Below are positions 7,939-17,784 of a DNA stretch of 64,000 bases, one piece after another (position 1 is the first letter of the stretch; each line of letters begins with the position of its first letter). The position numbers were made by a program, and so were the translations under genes. This stretch comes from Pseudothauera rhizosphaerae (GTDB lineage Bacteria > Pseudomonadota > Gammaproteobacteria > Burkholderiales > Rhodocyclaceae). The notes under the pieces are model-generated. The model had not been told where the DNA came from. It saw only the letters and a list, made by a program, of their open reading frames with translations, and did no database searches. The stretch lies in contig NZ_SSOD01000009.1 in the NCBI RefSeq assembly GCF_004801305.1, forward strand, positions 1 to 64,000. The letters run 5' to 3'.

Positions 7939-10732
7939 GGCGGCGCTGCTCGCCCGCGCCGTACAGGTTGCCCGCGCAGCGCGGGCACAGCGTGGGATGC
8001 TCGGCATCGGTGCCCACGTCCGCCGAGTAGTGCCAGCAACGCTCGCACTTGGCGTGGGTGCTGGGCGTGGCGACGATCTGCGGTGTTTCCTCTTCCGGCG
8101 CCTGGGCCAGGGTCACGCGGGAGGTCATCAGGACGAACTTGAGGTCGTCGCCCAGGGAGGCCAGCGCGTTGTAGGCGTCCTCGTGCAGGCGCAGGTCGAG
8201 TTCCGCCTGCAGCGACGCCCCCACCTTGCCCTCGGTGCGCAGCGCCTCGATGATCTTGAGCGCCTCGGCGCGCACGCCGCGGACGATCTCCCAGCGCGCG
8301 GACAGGCCTTCCTCGCCCCCCTGCTCGGGCAGGGCGTGGAAGGTGTGCAGCATCACACTGTCTTCCTCGTTGCCGCCGTTGATCAGCGCCCAGGCTTCCT
8401 CGGCGGTGAAGGACAGCACCGGCGCCATCAGCCGCAGCAGGGTCTGGGTGACATGCCACAGGGCGCTCTGGGCCGAGCGCCGGGCCAGGGAGTTGGGCTG
8501 GGTGGTGTACAGGCGGTCCTTGAGGATGTCCAGGTAGAAGGCGCCCAGATCCTCGGCGCAGAACACCTGCAGGGCCTGCACCACGCGGTGGAATTCGAAC
8601 TTGGCGTAGTCGGCCTCGCACTGGGCAGCGAGCCTGCGGGTGAAGGCGAGCGCGTAGCGGTCGATGTCCAGCCACTGCTCCAGCGGCACGGCGTCGGCGA
8701 CCGGGTCGAAGTCGGCGGTGTTGGCGAGCAGGAAGCGCAGGGTGTTGCGGATGCGGCGATACACCTCCACCACCCGGTCGAGGATTTCCTTGCTGATGGA
8801 AAGTTCGCCCGAATAGTCGGTGGAAGCCACCCACAGGCGCAGGATTTCGGCGCCCAGCTTGCTCGTGACTTCTTGGGGCACGACCACGTTGCCCAGGGAC
8901 TTGCTCATCTTGCGGCCCTGGCCGTCCACCGCGAAGCCGTGGGTCAGCAGCGCCCTGTAGGGCGGGTGGCCGTCGATGGCGCAGCCGGTCAGCAGCGAGG
9001 AGTGGAACCAGCCCCGGTGCTGGTCCGAGCCTTCCAGGTAGAGGTCGGCGCGGGGGCCTTCCGCGTGGCCGTCCGGGTGGGAGCCGCGCAGCACGTGCCA
9101 GTGGGTGGTGCCGGAGTCGAACCACACGTCCAGGGTGTCGGAGATCTTGTCGTACTGGGGGGCCTCCGCGCCGAGCAGTTCGGTGGGGTCGAGTTTGAAC
9201 CAGGCCTCGATGCCTTCCTGCTCCACCCGCTTGGCGACTTCCTCCATCAGCTCCGCGGTGCGCGGATGCAGCTCGCCGGTTTCCCTGTGCAGGAAGAAGG
9301 GGATGGGCACGCCCCAGTTGCGCTGGCGCGAGATGCACCAGTCCGGGCGGTTGGCGATCATGGCGTGCAGGCGGGCCTGGCCCCAGGCGGGGAAGAAGCG
9401 CGTGGCCTCCACGCCGCGCAGGGCGCGCTCGCGCAGCGTGGAGCCGTCGGCGACCGGCTTGTCCATGCCGACGAACCACTGGGCGGTGGCGCGGTAGATC
9501 AACGGCGTCTTGTGGCGCCAGCAGTGCATATAGCTGTGGGTGATCTTCGCCTCGGCGAGCAGGTGGCCCACCTCGCGCAGCTTGGCGATGATCTCCGGGT
9601 TGGCCTTCCAGATGTTGAGGCCGCCGAAGAAGGGCAGGTCGGCGGCGAAATGGCCGTCGCCGGTCACCGGGGTCAGGATCTGGTCGCTCTCCATGCCGTT
9701 GGCGCGGCAGGACTGGAAGTCTTCCAGGCCGTAGGCCGGGGCGCTATGTACGATGCCGGTGCCGGCGTCCAGCGTGACGTAGTCGCCCAGATACACCGGC
9801 GAGTTGCGGTCGTAGAAAGGGTGGCGGAACACCACGTGGTCCAGGGCCGCGCCCTTTACCGAGGCGACGATGCGCCCGTTGAGCCCGTAGCGTTCCAGGC
9901 AGGCAGCCACCAGGTCGTGGGCGAGCAGCAGGTAGCGCTCGCCGGCATCCACCAGGGCGTAGTCGAATTCCGGGTGCAGATTCAGGGCCTGGTTGGCGGG
10001 GATGGTCCACGGGGTGGTGGTCCAGATCACCGCCAGCACCGGTTTGCCGAGCGTGCCGACACCGAAGATGTCGGCCAGACGTTCCGGTTCGGCACAAGGG
10101 AAGCCCACGTCCACGGCCGGCGACTGCTTGTCGGCGTATTCCACCTCGGCCTCGGCCAGCGCCGAGCCGCAGTCGAAACACCAGTTCACCGGTTTCAGGC
10201 CCTTGAACACGTAGCCGGCCCTGACCATCTCGGCCAACGCGCGGATTTCGCCCGCCTCGTTGGCGAAGGCCATGGTTTTGTACGGATCGTCCCAGTCGCC
10301 CAGCACGCCCAGGCGGATGAAATCCGTCTTCTGGCCCTCGATCTGCTCGGCGGCGTAGGCGCGGCACAGCTCGCGCACCTTGTCGGCGGGCAGGTTCTTG
10401 CCGTGGGTGACTTCCACCTTGTGTTCGATGGGCAGGCCGTGGCAGTCCCAGCCGGGCACGTAGGGAGCGTCGAAGCCCGCCAGGGTGCGCGAGCGCACGA
10501 TGATGTCCTTGAGGATCTTGTTCAGCGCGTGGCCGATGTGGATGCTGCCGTTGGCGTAGGGCGGGCCGTCGTGCAGGATGAACTTGGGGCGGCCGGCCGA
10601 AGCCGCGCGAATCTTCTGGTACAGCTTCTTCTGCTGCCACTGGGCGATCCAGCCCGGCTCCCGCTTGGCGAGGTCGCCGCGCATCGGGAAGGGAGTGTCG
10701 GGCAGGTTCAGGGTCTTGCGGTAGTCAGCCAT
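7931..10732 (-). CDS. ileS: Isoleucyl-tRNA synthetase
   Basis: The 933-aa class I synthetase charges tRNA-Ile and edits misactivated valine. The signature HIGH appears in [15 protein letters not shown], and KMSKS in [10 protein letters not shown]. The editing domain has [15 protein letters not shown]-terminal zinc finger is built from CERCW and CPRCAGN, as in the bacterial-type enzyme. Length matches E. coli IleS. It lies between ribF (12 nt upstream) and lspA (overlapping), the conserved ribF-ileS-lspA arrangement of proteobacteria. Confidence 0.98.
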   Translation of the reverse strand: MADYRKTLNLPDTPFPMRGDLAKREPGWIAQWQQKKLYQKIRAASAGRPKFILHDGPPYANGSIHIGHALNKILKDIIVRSRTLAGFDAPYVPGWDCHGLPIEHKVEVTHGKNLPADKVRELCRAYAAEQIEGQKTDFIRLGVLGDWDDPYKTMAFANEAGEIRALAEMVRAGYVFKGLKPVNWCFDCGSALAEAEVEYADKQSPAVDVGFPCAEPERLADIFGVGTLGKPVLAVIWTTTPWTIPANQALNLHPEFDYALVDAGERYLLLAHDLVAACLERYGLNGRIVASVKGAALDHVVFRHPFYDRNSPVYLGDYVTLDAGTGIVHSAPAYGLEDFQSCRANGMESDQILTPVTGDGHFAADLPFFGGLNIWKANPEIIAKLREVGHLLAEAKITHSYMHCWRHKTPLIYRATAQWFVGMDKPVADGSTLRERALRGVEATRFFPAWGQARLHAMIANRPDWCISRQRNWGVPIPFFLHRETGELHPRTAELMEEVAKRVEQEGIEAWFKLDPTELLGAEAPQYDKISDTLDVWFDSGTTHWHVLRGSHPDGHAEGPRADLYLEGSDQHRGWFHSSLLTGCAIDGHPPYRALLTHGFAVDGQGRKMSKSLGNVVVPQEVTSKLGAEILRLWVASTDYSGELSISKEILDRVVEVYRRIRNTLRFLLANTADFDPVADAVPLEQWLDIDRYALAFTRRLAAQCEADYAKFEFHRVVQALQVFCAEDLGAFYLDILKDRLYTTQPNSLARRSAQSALWHVTQTLLRLMAPVLSFTAEEAWALINGGNEEDSVMLHTFHALPEQGGEEGLSARWEIVRGVRAEALKIIEALRTEGKVGASLQAELDLRLHEDAYNALASLGDDLKFVLMTSRVTLAQAPEEETPQIVATPSTHAKCERCWHYSADVGTDAEHPTLCPRCAGNLYGAGEQRRHA

Positions 10733-10744
10733 GGCGGTCTTCTT

Positions 10745-11695
10745 TCAGCCTTGGGAAGCGGTGGAATTCAGGTGGGCGGCGAACCAGGCGCGTGCGTCCT
10801 CGGCGTCGCGCACGATCTGGGCGGTGAGGGCGTCCAGGGAGGCGAAGCGCATCTCGTCGCGCTGCTTGCGCAGGAAATGCACGCGCAGGTGGGCACCGTA
10901 GCAGTCCTGCTGCCAGTCGAAAAGATGCACTTCCAGCGTGGGGCGCCGGGTGCCGGTGACGGTGGGGCGCACGCCCACGTTGGCCACGCCGGCCACGGGG
11001 CGTTCGGCCAGGCCTTCGACGGTGACGGCATACACACCGGACAGGGCCGGCTTGCGGTGCTTCATCTGGATGTTGGCGGTGGGGTAGCCCAGTGTGCGGC
11101 CCAGCTTGTCGCCGTGGATCACGCGTCCGGCGATGCCGTAGGGGCGGCCGAGCAGGCGCGCGGCGTGGTCCATGTCGCCCTCGGCCAGCGCGGCGCGTAC
11201 CGCGGAGCTGGAGACGCGCTCGCCTGCCACGTCCAGGGTGGGCATGGCTTCCACGCCGAAGCCGCGCTGCATTCCGGCGGCGGCCAGCATGGCGAAGTCG
11301 CCCTGGCGGCGGGCGCCGAAGCGGAAGTCGTCGCCGATGAAGAGGTGGCGTACGTGGAGCCCGCCGATCAGGATGTCGTCGATGAAGGCGTCGGCCGACA
11401 GGGCGGCCAGACGCGCGTCGAAACGGCACACGTGTACCCGGTCCACGCCCGCGGCGGCGAGCAGCAGCAGCTTTTCCCGCAGCGTGGACAGGCGGGCGGG
11501 GGCGTCGACGGGGGAGAAAAATTCGCGCGGATGCGGCTCGAAGGTGAGCACGACGGCGGGCAGGCCCAGCGCACGGGCCTTGGCCGTGAGCAACTGGAGC
11601 AGTGCCTGATGGCCCCGGTGCACGCCGTCGAAATTGCCGATGGTCAGCACCGAACCCTGTGATGCGTGCGGCGGAATCCCGCGAAAAACCTGCAT
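10745..11695 (-). CDS. ribF: Bifunctional riboflavin kinase / FMN adenylyltransferase
   Basis: The 316-aa enzyme phosphorylates riboflavin to FMN and adenylates it to FAD. The N-terminal nucleotidyltransferase domain has LTIGNFDGVHRGHQALL. The C-terminal flavokinase domain has GYPTANIQMKHRKPALSGVY and the Glu in RRPTLEVHLFDW. The start at 11695 (MQVFRGIPPH) is preferred over an in-frame ATG 24 nt upstream because it matches the usual betaproteobacterial N-terminus. It heads the ribF-ileS-lspA-fkpB cluster. No FMN riboswitch was recognised in the short upstream gap (11696-11766). Confidence 0.95.
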   Translation of the reverse strand: MQVFRGIPPHASQGSVLTIGNFDGVHRGHQALLQLLTAKARALGLPAVVLTFEPHPREFFSPVDAPARLSTLREKLLLLAAAGVDRVHVCRFDARLAALSADAFIDDILIGGLHVRHLFIGDDFRFGARRQGDFAMLAAAGMQRGFGVEAMPTLDVAGERVSSSAVRAALAEGDMDHAARLLGRPYGIAGRVIHGDKLGRTLGYPTANIQMKHRKPALSGVYAVTVEGLAERPVAGVANVGVRPTVTGTRRPTLEVHLFDWQQDCYGAHLRVHFLRKQRDEMRFASLDALTAQIVRDAEDARAWFAAHLNSTASQG

Positions 11696-11766
11696 AACCG
11701 CCTGATAAAAAAGCTGCAATTATAGCGGCAAAGGCGGCCTGGCGGTGCGTGATGGCACCGGCCGGA

Positions 11767-13092
11767 TCACTCCAGGCTGGCCACGCGGGTGCGGGTGATG
11801 GGCGGATTTTCCTCGAAGTAGCGCTTGATGCCGCGCAGGATGGCGTCGGCCATCTTGTCCTGGTAGGCATTGTCGTTCAGCCGGCGTTCTTCTTCCGGGT
11901 TGCTGATGAAGGCGGTCTCCACCAGCACCGAGGGAATGTCGGGCGCCTTCAGCACGGCGAAGTTGGCCTGCTCCACCTCGGACTTGTGCAGCGTGTTGAC
12001 GCCGCCCAGCTCACCCAGCACGGCGCGGCCGAGCTTGAGGCTGTCGTTGATTGTGGCGGTCTGGGACAGGTCCAGCAGGGTACGGGCGAGGTGGCCTTCC
12101 TGCTTGGCGAGGTTCACCCCGCCGATCAGGTCGGCATCGTTCTCTTTGTCCGCCAGCCAGCGCGCGGCGGAGCTGGAAGCACCCCGCTCCGAGAGCACGA
12201 ACACCGAGCTGCCGCGCGCATCGGGGCGCACGAAGGCATCCGCGTGGATGGACACGAAAAGGTCGGCCTGCACGCGGCGGGCGCGCGCCACGCGCTGGTA
12301 GAGGGGCACGAAGTAGTCGCCATCCCGCGTGAGCACGGCGCGCATGCCGGGGTCGGCGTCGATCTTGCGTTTGAGGCGCTTGGCGATGGACAGGGTGACG
12401 TTCTTCTCGCGGCTGCCGCGCCGGCCGAGCGCGCCGGGGTCCTCGCCGCCGTGGCCGGGGTCGAGCGCCACCGTGTAGATGCGGTTGACCTGCGGCGCCG
12501 TACGGGCCGTCTGCGGCGGACGCTGCTGGGTGGCCGCCGGCTGGGCGATTTCCGTGTCGCCTGCGTCGCCGGAAGCGGCTTCCATGGGCGAGGACTTCTC
12601 GATCAGCGCGAGCAGCGGATCGACGGGCTGGGCGGGATAGAGGTCGAGCACCAGGCGATGGCCGTAATCGCCCACCGGCTGCAGCGTGAACACCTGCGGG
12701 TTGATCTCCGCCTTCAGTTCCAGCACCACCCGCACCACGCCCGGGCGGTTCTGCGCGGCTCGCACCAGGCGGATGTAGGGATCGCTGTCGAGCACCTTGG
12801 AGGGCATGCTCTGGAGCACGTTGTCGAGCTCCACGCCTTCCAGGTCGATCACCAGGCGGTCAGGGCCTTGCAGGGTGAGGTACTTGTATTTCAGCTCGCT
12901 GCCGGCTTCCAGCGTGACCCGGGTGTATTCCGGCGCCGGCCATACGCGCACCGCGAGCAGGCCGGCCGCTGCCGCGTGTCCCGTGGGGCTCACCAGCAGC
13001 GTCAGCGCCGCGCCGGCGAGCTTGAGCCAGTCGCGCCGGTTCAGCCCGGTGCCGGGTTTGCCCCCAAAACTGTCGTCAATTTGCCCAGACAT
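11767..13092 (-). CDS. amiC: N-acetylmuramoyl-L-alanine amidase AmiC, Tat-exported
   Basis: The 441-aa periplasmic amidase cleaves the stem peptide from muramic acid in septal peptidoglycan so that daughter cells separate. The N-terminus has a twin-arginine signal (NRRDWLKLAG then a hydrophobic stretch ending GHAAAA), fitting the Tat export known for E. coli AmiC. An AMIN domain (roughly residues 50-160) targets the septum. A zinc-dependent Amidase_3 domain follows, with ALDPGHGGEDPGA, SIHADAF and VETAFISNPEEE carrying zinc ligands and the catalytic Glu. The first 52 nt overlap the 3' end of tsaE, a common gene pair. Confidence 0.93.
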   Translation of the reverse strand: MSGQIDDSFGGKPGTGLNRRDWLKLAGAALTLLVSPTGHAAAAGLLAVRVWPAPEYTRVTLEAGSELKYKYLTLQGPDRLVIDLEGVELDNVLQSMPSKVLDSDPYIRLVRAAQNRPGVVRVVLELKAEINPQVFTLQPVGDYGHRLVLDLYPAQPVDPLLALIEKSSPMEAASGDAGDTEIAQPAATQQRPPQTARTAPQVNRIYTVALDPGHGGEDPGALGRRGSREKNVTLSIAKRLKRKIDADPGMRAVLTRDGDYFVPLYQRVARARRVQADLFVSIHADAFVRPDARGSSVFVLSERGASSSAARWLADKENDADLIGGVNLAKQEGHLARTLLDLSQTATINDSLKLGRAVLGELGGVNTLHKSEVEQANFAVLKAPDIPSVLVETAFISNPEEERRLNDNAYQDKMADAILRGIKRYFEENPPITRTRVASLE

Positions 13093-13562
13093 GTCCGTCC
13101 CGCCTCCGTCCGCGCCGTCAGTTCGACCTGCCGGCCCGTGCCGGCAACAGTGAGTGCCACCTCGAGGTCGGGCGGGGCGAGATAGGGGTGCGCCTTGTCC
13201 GGCCATTCGACCAGGCAGACCCCTTGTCCGGCGAAATATTCGTCCAGCCCGGCATCGAGGAATTCTTCGGCTGAGGTGAAGCGATAAAAATCAAAGTGAT
13301 ATAAGTCTAATCTAGAAACTACGTAAGGTTCAATCAAGGTGTATGTGGGACTTTTCACACTGCCGGTGTGACCGAGGGCCCGAAGCAGGCCGCGGACCAG
13401 CGTGGTCTTGCCCGCGCCCAGGTCGCCCTGCAGCCAGATCACCAGCCCTTTTTCGACCACGGCGCCCAGCGCGGCGCCCAGCGCGGCGGTGTCCGATTCG
13501 GCCGGCAAGTGCGCGGTGAGGCCGGCCCCGCTATCATCGGCAGGGTGCAAAAGCTCGATCAT
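13041..13562 (-). CDS. tsaE: tRNA threonylcarbamoyladenosine biosynthesis ATPase TsaE
   Basis: The 173-aa P-loop protein works with TsaB and TsaD to make the universal t6A37 modification of tRNAs that read ANN codons. The Walker A motif is LQGDLGAGKTTLVRGLL, followed by VKSPTYTLIEPY and LYHFDFYR. VEWPDKA is the family's C-terminal block. The start at 13562 has ggag just upstream. Its 3' end overlaps amiC by 52 nt. Its 5' end overlaps the probable start of divergent queG by about 18 bp. Confidence 0.94.
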   Translation of the reverse strand: MIELLHPADDSGAGLTAHLPAESDTAALGAALGAVVEKGLVIWLQGDLGAGKTTLVRGLLRALGHTGSVKSPTYTLIEPYVVSRLDLYHFDFYRFTSAEEFLDAGLDEYFAGQGVCLVEWPDKAHPYLAPPDLEVALTVAGTGRQVELTARTEAGRTCLGKLTTVLGANPAPG

Positions 13563-14639
13563 CAGAATCTCTCCGGAGGGCCGCCCGCGGATGCCGGCGC
13601 GCTGCAGGAACTGAAGCGGCGCGTCGGGGCGTGGGGCAGGGAACTCGGTTTCGACGCCGTCGGCGTGAGCGGCGTCGATCTGGGCCCGGCCGAAGCAGGC
13701 CTGGCGGCCTGGCTGGCGGCGGGGTTTCACGGCGAAATGGATTATATGGCGCGCCACGGCACGAAACGCACCCGCCCGGCCGAACTGCTGCCCGGCACCC
13801 TGCGCGTGATCAGCGCGCGCATGAACTACTGGCCGGAGGCCGCCGACGCGCAGGAGAACCTCGCCGACGGGCGGCGTGCCTATCTGTCGCGCTACGCCCT
13901 GGGGCGCGACTACCACAAGGTGTTGCGCCACCGCCTGCAGAAGCTCGCCGAGCGCATCGGTGCCGAGGCGCCCCACGGCTACCGGGTGTTCGTCGATTCG
14001 GCGCCGGTGCTGGAGGTGGAGATCGCCACCCGCGCCGCGCTGGGCTGGCGCGGCAAGCACAGCCTGTTGCTGGACCGGGAAGCCGGGTCGTGGTTCTTCC
14101 TCGGCGAGATCTTCACCGACCTGCCGTTGCCGGAAGACGAGCCGCCGACCCCCCACTGCGGGCGCTGCACCGCCTGCCTGGACGCCTGTCCGACCAGGGC
14201 CATCGTCGCCCCCTACGAGGTCGACGCGCGGCGCTGCATCTCCTACCTCACCATCGAACTGCACGGTCCGATTCCCGCGGAGCTGCGCCCGGCCATCGGC
14301 AACCGCATCTACGGCTGCGACGACTGCCAGCTCGTGTGTCCGTGGAACCGCTTCGCCCGACTGGGTGCCGAGATGGATTTCGCGCCCCGCCACGGGCTGG
14401 ATCGCGCCAGCCTGGCGGAACTGTTCGGCTGGTCGGCGGAGGACTTCGCCGGCCGCATGGCGGGCAGCGCCATCCATCGCATCGGCTACGAGCGCTGGCT
14501 GCGCAACCTGGCGGTGGCGCTGGGCAACGCGCCGACCTCGGCCGAAGCGGTGGCGGCGCTGCGCGCGCGGGCGGACGATCCGTCGCCGCTGGTGCGGGAG
14601 CACGTGGCCTGGGCCCTCGCCCGGCATGGCGCGCAATGA
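13545..14639 (+). CDS. queG: Epoxyqueuosine reductase
   Basis: The enzyme uses cobalamin and two [4Fe-4S] clusters for the last step of queuosine synthesis, reducing epoxyqueuosine at tRNA position 34. Cluster ligands are in HCGRCTACLDACPT and GCDDCQLVCPWN. The central RVFVDSAPVLEVE and GWRGKHSLLL blocks are typical. A C-terminal HEAT-like segment is present. The most likely start is a GTG at 13545 (MQKLDHQNL, 364 aa); the reading frame stays open further upstream, but that part lies antisense in tsaE and does not resemble the family. A start slightly downstream cannot be excluded. Confidence 0.92.
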   Translation: MQKLDHQNLSGGPPADAGALQELKRRVGAWGRELGFDAVGVSGVDLGPAEAGLAAWLAAGFHGEMDYMARHGTKRTRPAELLPGTLRVISARMNYWPEAADAQENLADGRRAYLSRYALGRDYHKVLRHRLQKLAERIGAEAPHGYRVFVDSAPVLEVEIATRAALGWRGKHSLLLDREAGSWFFLGEIFTDLPLPEDEPPTPHCGRCTACLDACPTRAIVAPYEVDARRCISYLTIELHGPIPAELRPAIGNRIYGCDDCQLVCPWNRFARLGAEMDFAPRHGLDRASLAELFGWSAEDFAGRMAGSAIHRIGYERWLRNLAVALGNAPTSAEAVAALRARADDPSPLVREHVAWALARHGAQ

Positions 14640-14722
14640 ATGCTCACGGTCGCACCGGGGCCGCCTCTGACAATCCGGGTAGAATGCCGTCCTTTCTCCG
14701 GCTGCCGCGAAAGGCTGCATTC

Positions 14723-15526
14723 ATGGATTCATCCCGCCCGATAGGCGTTTTCGATTCCGGCGTCGGCGGCCTGACCGTGGTCAGGGCGCTGATGGAGCGC
14801 CTGCCGCTGGAGAGCATCGTCTACTTCGGCGACACCGCCCGCGTGCCCTACGGGGTCAAGTCGGTGGCGACCATCGAGCACTTCACCGCCCAGATCGTGG
14901 ATTACCTGCTCGGCCAGCAGGTGAAGATGCTGATCGTGGCCTGCAACACCATGGCCGCGGCGGCCGCCCACGTGGTCAAGGCGCGGGCGGGCGACGTGCC
15001 GGTGCTGGACGTGATCGAGGCCGGCGCCCAGGCGGCGGTGCGCGATTCGGGGCTGCGGGGCATCGGCGTGATCGGTACGCCGACCACCATCAACAGCAAC
15101 GCCTACGCGCGCCGCATGCACCAGCTCGACCCCACGGTGCGCGTCTATTCGCAGGCCTGCCCGCTCTTCGTGCCGCTGGTGGAGGAAGGCTGGCTGGACC
15201 ACCCGGTGACCCGGCTCACCGCGCAGGAATACCTCAAGCCGGTGCTGGCCGAGGAAGTGGACAGCCTGGTGCTGGGTTGCACCCACTATCCCCTGCTCAA
15301 GCCGCTGCTCAAGGACGTGGTGGGGGAGGGCGTGCGCCTGGTCGATTCGGCCACCACCACGGCGGAACTCGCCGCCGCCCGCCTGCACGAACTGGGGCTC
15401 GCCAGCCGCGGGGAGCGGCCAGCGCACTATCGCTACGTGGTCACCGACGTGCCGCTGCGCTTCCAGACCATAGGGGAACGCTTCCTCGGCCGCTCGCTCG
15501 GCGCGGTCGAACGGCTGGAGTGGTAG
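14723..15526 (+). CDS. murI: Glutamate racemase
   Basis: The 267-aa enzyme makes D-glutamate for peptidoglycan. The two catalytic cysteines lie in VACNTMAAAA and LGCTHYPLL. The N-terminal IGVFDSGVGGLTV and YFGDTARVPYG blocks are diagnostic. The ATG at 14723 gives the conserved N-terminus. It follows queG by 83 nt on the same strand and converges on the sulfurtransferase gene with only a 15-nt gap. Confidence 0.96.
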   Translation: MDSSRPIGVFDSGVGGLTVVRALMERLPLESIVYFGDTARVPYGVKSVATIEHFTAQIVDYLLGQQVKMLIVACNTMAAAAAHVVKARAGDVPVLDVIEAGAQAAVRDSGLRGIGVIGTPTTINSNAYARRMHQLDPTVRVYSQACPLFVPLVEEGWLDHPVTRLTAQEYLKPVLAEEVDSLVLGCTHYPLLKPLLKDVVGEGVRLVDSATTTAELAAARLHELGLASRGERPAHYRYVVTDVPLRFQTIGERFLGRSLGAVERLEW

Positions 15527-15541
15527 GCCGGGCCGTCGCCC

Positions 15542-16399
15542 TTACTGCGGACCGGTGGTGACCGGCCGGGTCGGATCGGCGCACCACTCGCTCCAGGAGC
15601 CCGGATACAGGCGCGAGCCGGTGAGGCCCGCGCTCTCCATGGCCAACTGGTTGTGGCAGGCCGTCACCCCCGAGCCGCACTGATGCACGACCTTGCGCGG
15701 ATCGCGCCCGCGCAGCACGGTGGCGAATTCCTCGCGCAGCACCGAAGCCTGCTTGAAGCGCCCGTCCGCGCCCAGGTTGTCCTTGAAGAAGCGGTTCAGC
15801 GCGCCCGGAATGTGGCCGCCGACGGGGTCCAGGTTCTCGTTTTCGCCGCGGAAGCGGTCCGGGCTGCGGGCGTCCACCAGCACCATGTCCGGGTGGCCGA
15901 GATGCTGCTCCACGTAGGCGGCATTGACCGCGCCGGCAGGCTGCAGCACCGGTTCGAAACGGGCGGGCACGGCGCGGGGTAGTTCGGTGGTCAACACCTT
16001 GGCGGCCGCGCACCAGGCCTGGAAGCCGCCGTCGAGCACGGCGACCGGATGGTGTCCCATCCAGCGCAGCAGCCACCACAGGCGCGCCGCGAACATGCCG
16101 CCGGCGTCGTCGTAGGCCACCACCTGGGTGTCCCGGTCCACGCCGCACGCGCCCAGGCGGTGCGCCAGGCGTTCCGGGTCCGGCAGCGGGTGGCGGCCGT
16201 TGGTGCCCGTCATGGGGCCGGACAGGTCCTCGTCCAGGTGGAAGAACCACGCTCCCGGCAGATGGCCGCGTTCGTAGGCTTCGCGGCCGAAGGACGGATT
16301 GGCCAGATCGTGGCGGCAGTCGATCAGGCACCACCGCGGCTGGCCGAGGTGGTGGGCCAGTTCGTTGGCCTCGATCAGCGTGGTGAATGCGTTCGTCAC
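15542..16399 (-). CDS. sseA: Rhodanese-type 3-mercaptopyruvate/thiosulfate sulfurtransferase
   Basis: The 285-aa protein has two rhodanese domains and transfers sulfane sulfur to an acceptor thiol. The C-terminal domain carries the active Cys in HQCGSGVTACHN. The CGSGVT loop is the form usually seen in 3-mercaptopyruvate sulfurtransferases; plain thiosulfate sulfurtransferases tend to have CRxG[RK]. The N-terminal domain is the usual inactive copy. The GTG start at 16399 overlaps the stop of the SpoIIAA-like gene as GTGA, making this the last gene of a three-gene operon. The substrate in the cell remains inference. Confidence 0.88.
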   Translation of the reverse strand: MTNAFTTLIEANELAHHLGQPRWCLIDCRHDLANPSFGREAYERGHLPGAWFFHLDEDLSGPMTGTNGRHPLPDPERLAHRLGACGVDRDTQVVAYDDAGGMFAARLWWLLRWMGHHPVAVLDGGFQAWCAAAKVLTTELPRAVPARFEPVLQPAGAVNAAYVEQHLGHPDMVLVDARSPDRFRGENENLDPVGGHIPGALNRFFKDNLGADGRFKQASVLREEFATVLRGRDPRKVVHQCGSGVTACHNQLAMESAGLTGSRLYPGSWSEWCADPTRPVTTGPQ

Positions 16400-16758
16400 T
16401 GCGCGGGCGCCTCCGCTTCCGCCAGCCAGGCGCGCGCCTCGTCCTCGTCCTGGAACACCAGGATGTCCGCTTCGACGAAGATCTGCGTGAGCCACGCGCT
16501 CCAGGTCAGCCACTGGTCGTCGGTCAGCACGGCGACACGGCCGAAATCATGGGAATGGCGGCGCGAGAACTTGATCTCCTCCCACGCCACGTCGAGGGTG
16601 AAGCCGGCCATCTCGCGCAGGTCGAAGAGCAGATTCACCGGCCCCTCGAACTTGATCTTGTAATTGACCAGTTCCTCGAACTCCTTGTAGTCGGCCAGCG
16701 TGAACTCGCCGAAGACCGAGACGGCGACGAGGTGCGGGCCGTGGTCGATGCTGATCAT
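16396..16758 (-). CDS. SpoIIAA/STAS-like protein
   Basis: The 120-aa protein resembles the SpoIIAA-like family (PF11964 type), compact alpha/beta proteins related to STAS anti-sigma-factor antagonists but without a known phosphorylated Ser. It starts MISIDHGPHLVAVSVFGEFT and includes the VNLLFDLREMAGF strand-helix typical of the fold. No enzymatic motif is visible. It overlaps both neighbours by 4 bases (DMT transporter upstream, rhodanese downstream), so the three are translated as one unit. Its function is unknown. Confidence 0.78.
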   Translation of the reverse strand: MISIDHGPHLVAVSVFGEFTLADYKEFEELVNYKIKFEGPVNLLFDLREMAGFTLDVAWEEIKFSRRHSHDFGRVAVLTDDQWLTWSAWLTQIFVEADILVFQDEDEARAWLAEAEAPAQ

Positions 16759-17684
16759 GGCAGCCTCCGGAAGGCGGGTGGATCGTGCGGACTACTATAG
16801 CCCTCGCCGCCGGGGCGTTCAATTGGCGGGCCGGGGCGCCGGGCCGGGCTGCGCGTGGCGAGGCTGGTCATCACGCCGCTGGCGACGATGAGGGCGATCG
16901 CCAGCAGCGCGGCCGGCGGCAGGGTCTCGTCCCACAGCAGCATGCCGAACAGGCTGGAGAAGATCACCGTGGTGTAGGCCAGACTGGCCGAGACGATGGT
17001 CTTGCCCAGGCGGTAGGCGCGGGTCATCGCCAGTTGCGCGCCGCCGCCGAACAGGCCGATGCCGGCGATCACCAGCACGCCGCGCAGGTCGAGCGTGGCG
17101 AGATTGCCGCCGGCCACCAGCCACGGCAGGCCGAGCAGCGCGGTGAGCGCGGAGAACCAGAACACCGTGCGTACCTCCGGTTCGCCGGCGCGGCCCAGTT
17201 CGCGCACGCTGACGTAGGCCAGGCTGGACACCAGGCCGGCCCCCAGGCCGACCAGCGCACCCAGCCATTGATCCGCCTGCAGCGTCGGGCGCAGCAGCAG
17301 GACGATGCCGACGAAGCCCGTGCCCACCGCCAGCAGCACGCCGGGCCGCAGCCGTTCGCCGAACATCAGCGCCAGCAGCAGGGCGACGAAGATCGGCGAC
17401 GTGTACGACAGGGTGACCGCGGTGGCCAGCGGCAGCAGGCCGATGGCGACGAAGTAGCACATCAGCGCGAACGAGCCCGACAGCCCGCGCGACAACTGCA
17501 GCCGCCACAGGGGCGTGGCCAGGCGCACGCCCTGCGCGCGGGCGAGCACGCCGACCATCAGCACGCCGACCAGGCCGCGCCAACTCACCATCTCGCCCGC
17601 GGAGAACTGCGTGCTGCCGAGCTTCACGCATACGCCCATACAGGCGAACAGCAGGCTGGCGACGATCATCCAGAGGGATTGCAT
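16755..17684 (-). CDS. DMT-family (EamA) membrane transporter
   Basis: The 309-aa protein has two EamA repeats and about ten membrane segments, the usual architecture of drug/metabolite transporters. The second repeat ends with FGMLLWDETLPPAALLAIALI, near the family pattern where a conserved Glu ends helix 9. The start at 17684 (MQSLWMIVASLLFACMG) puts the first membrane helix at the N-terminus. It leads a coupled operon with the SpoIIAA-like and rhodanese genes. The substrate cannot be told; sulfur compounds are an option suggested only by the neighbour. Confidence 0.85.
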   Translation of the reverse strand: MQSLWMIVASLLFACMGVCVKLGSTQFSAGEMVSWRGLVGVLMVGVLARAQGVRLATPLWRLQLSRGLSGSFALMCYFVAIGLLPLATAVTLSYTSPIFVALLLALMFGERLRPGVLLAVGTGFVGIVLLLRPTLQADQWLGALVGLGAGLVSSLAYVSVRELGRAGEPEVRTVFWFSALTALLGLPWLVAGGNLATLDLRGVLVIAGIGLFGGGAQLAMTRAYRLGKTIVSASLAYTTVIFSSLFGMLLWDETLPPAALLAIALIVASGVMTSLATRSPARRPGPPIERPGGEGYSSPHDPPAFRRLP

Positions 17685-17784
17685 GGCGGTCCGTATTGCA
17701 GTGCGGCAAAAAACGCGATCATAGCCGCTTGTGCCATCCCCTGCCGTTCGCGGTAAGCTGCCGGCATCCACGGGAGACTTGCGC

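Noticed and set aside
7853-11662. A 1269-residue plus-strand frame opposite ileS and ribF
   Set aside because: It is antisense to well-conserved genes, has a composition of Gly, Val, Ala, His and Gln repeats typical of GC-rich shadows, and shows no domain.
11696-11766. FMN riboswitch upstream of ribF
   Set aside because: The gap is only about 70 bp and the conserved RFN element stems were not found.
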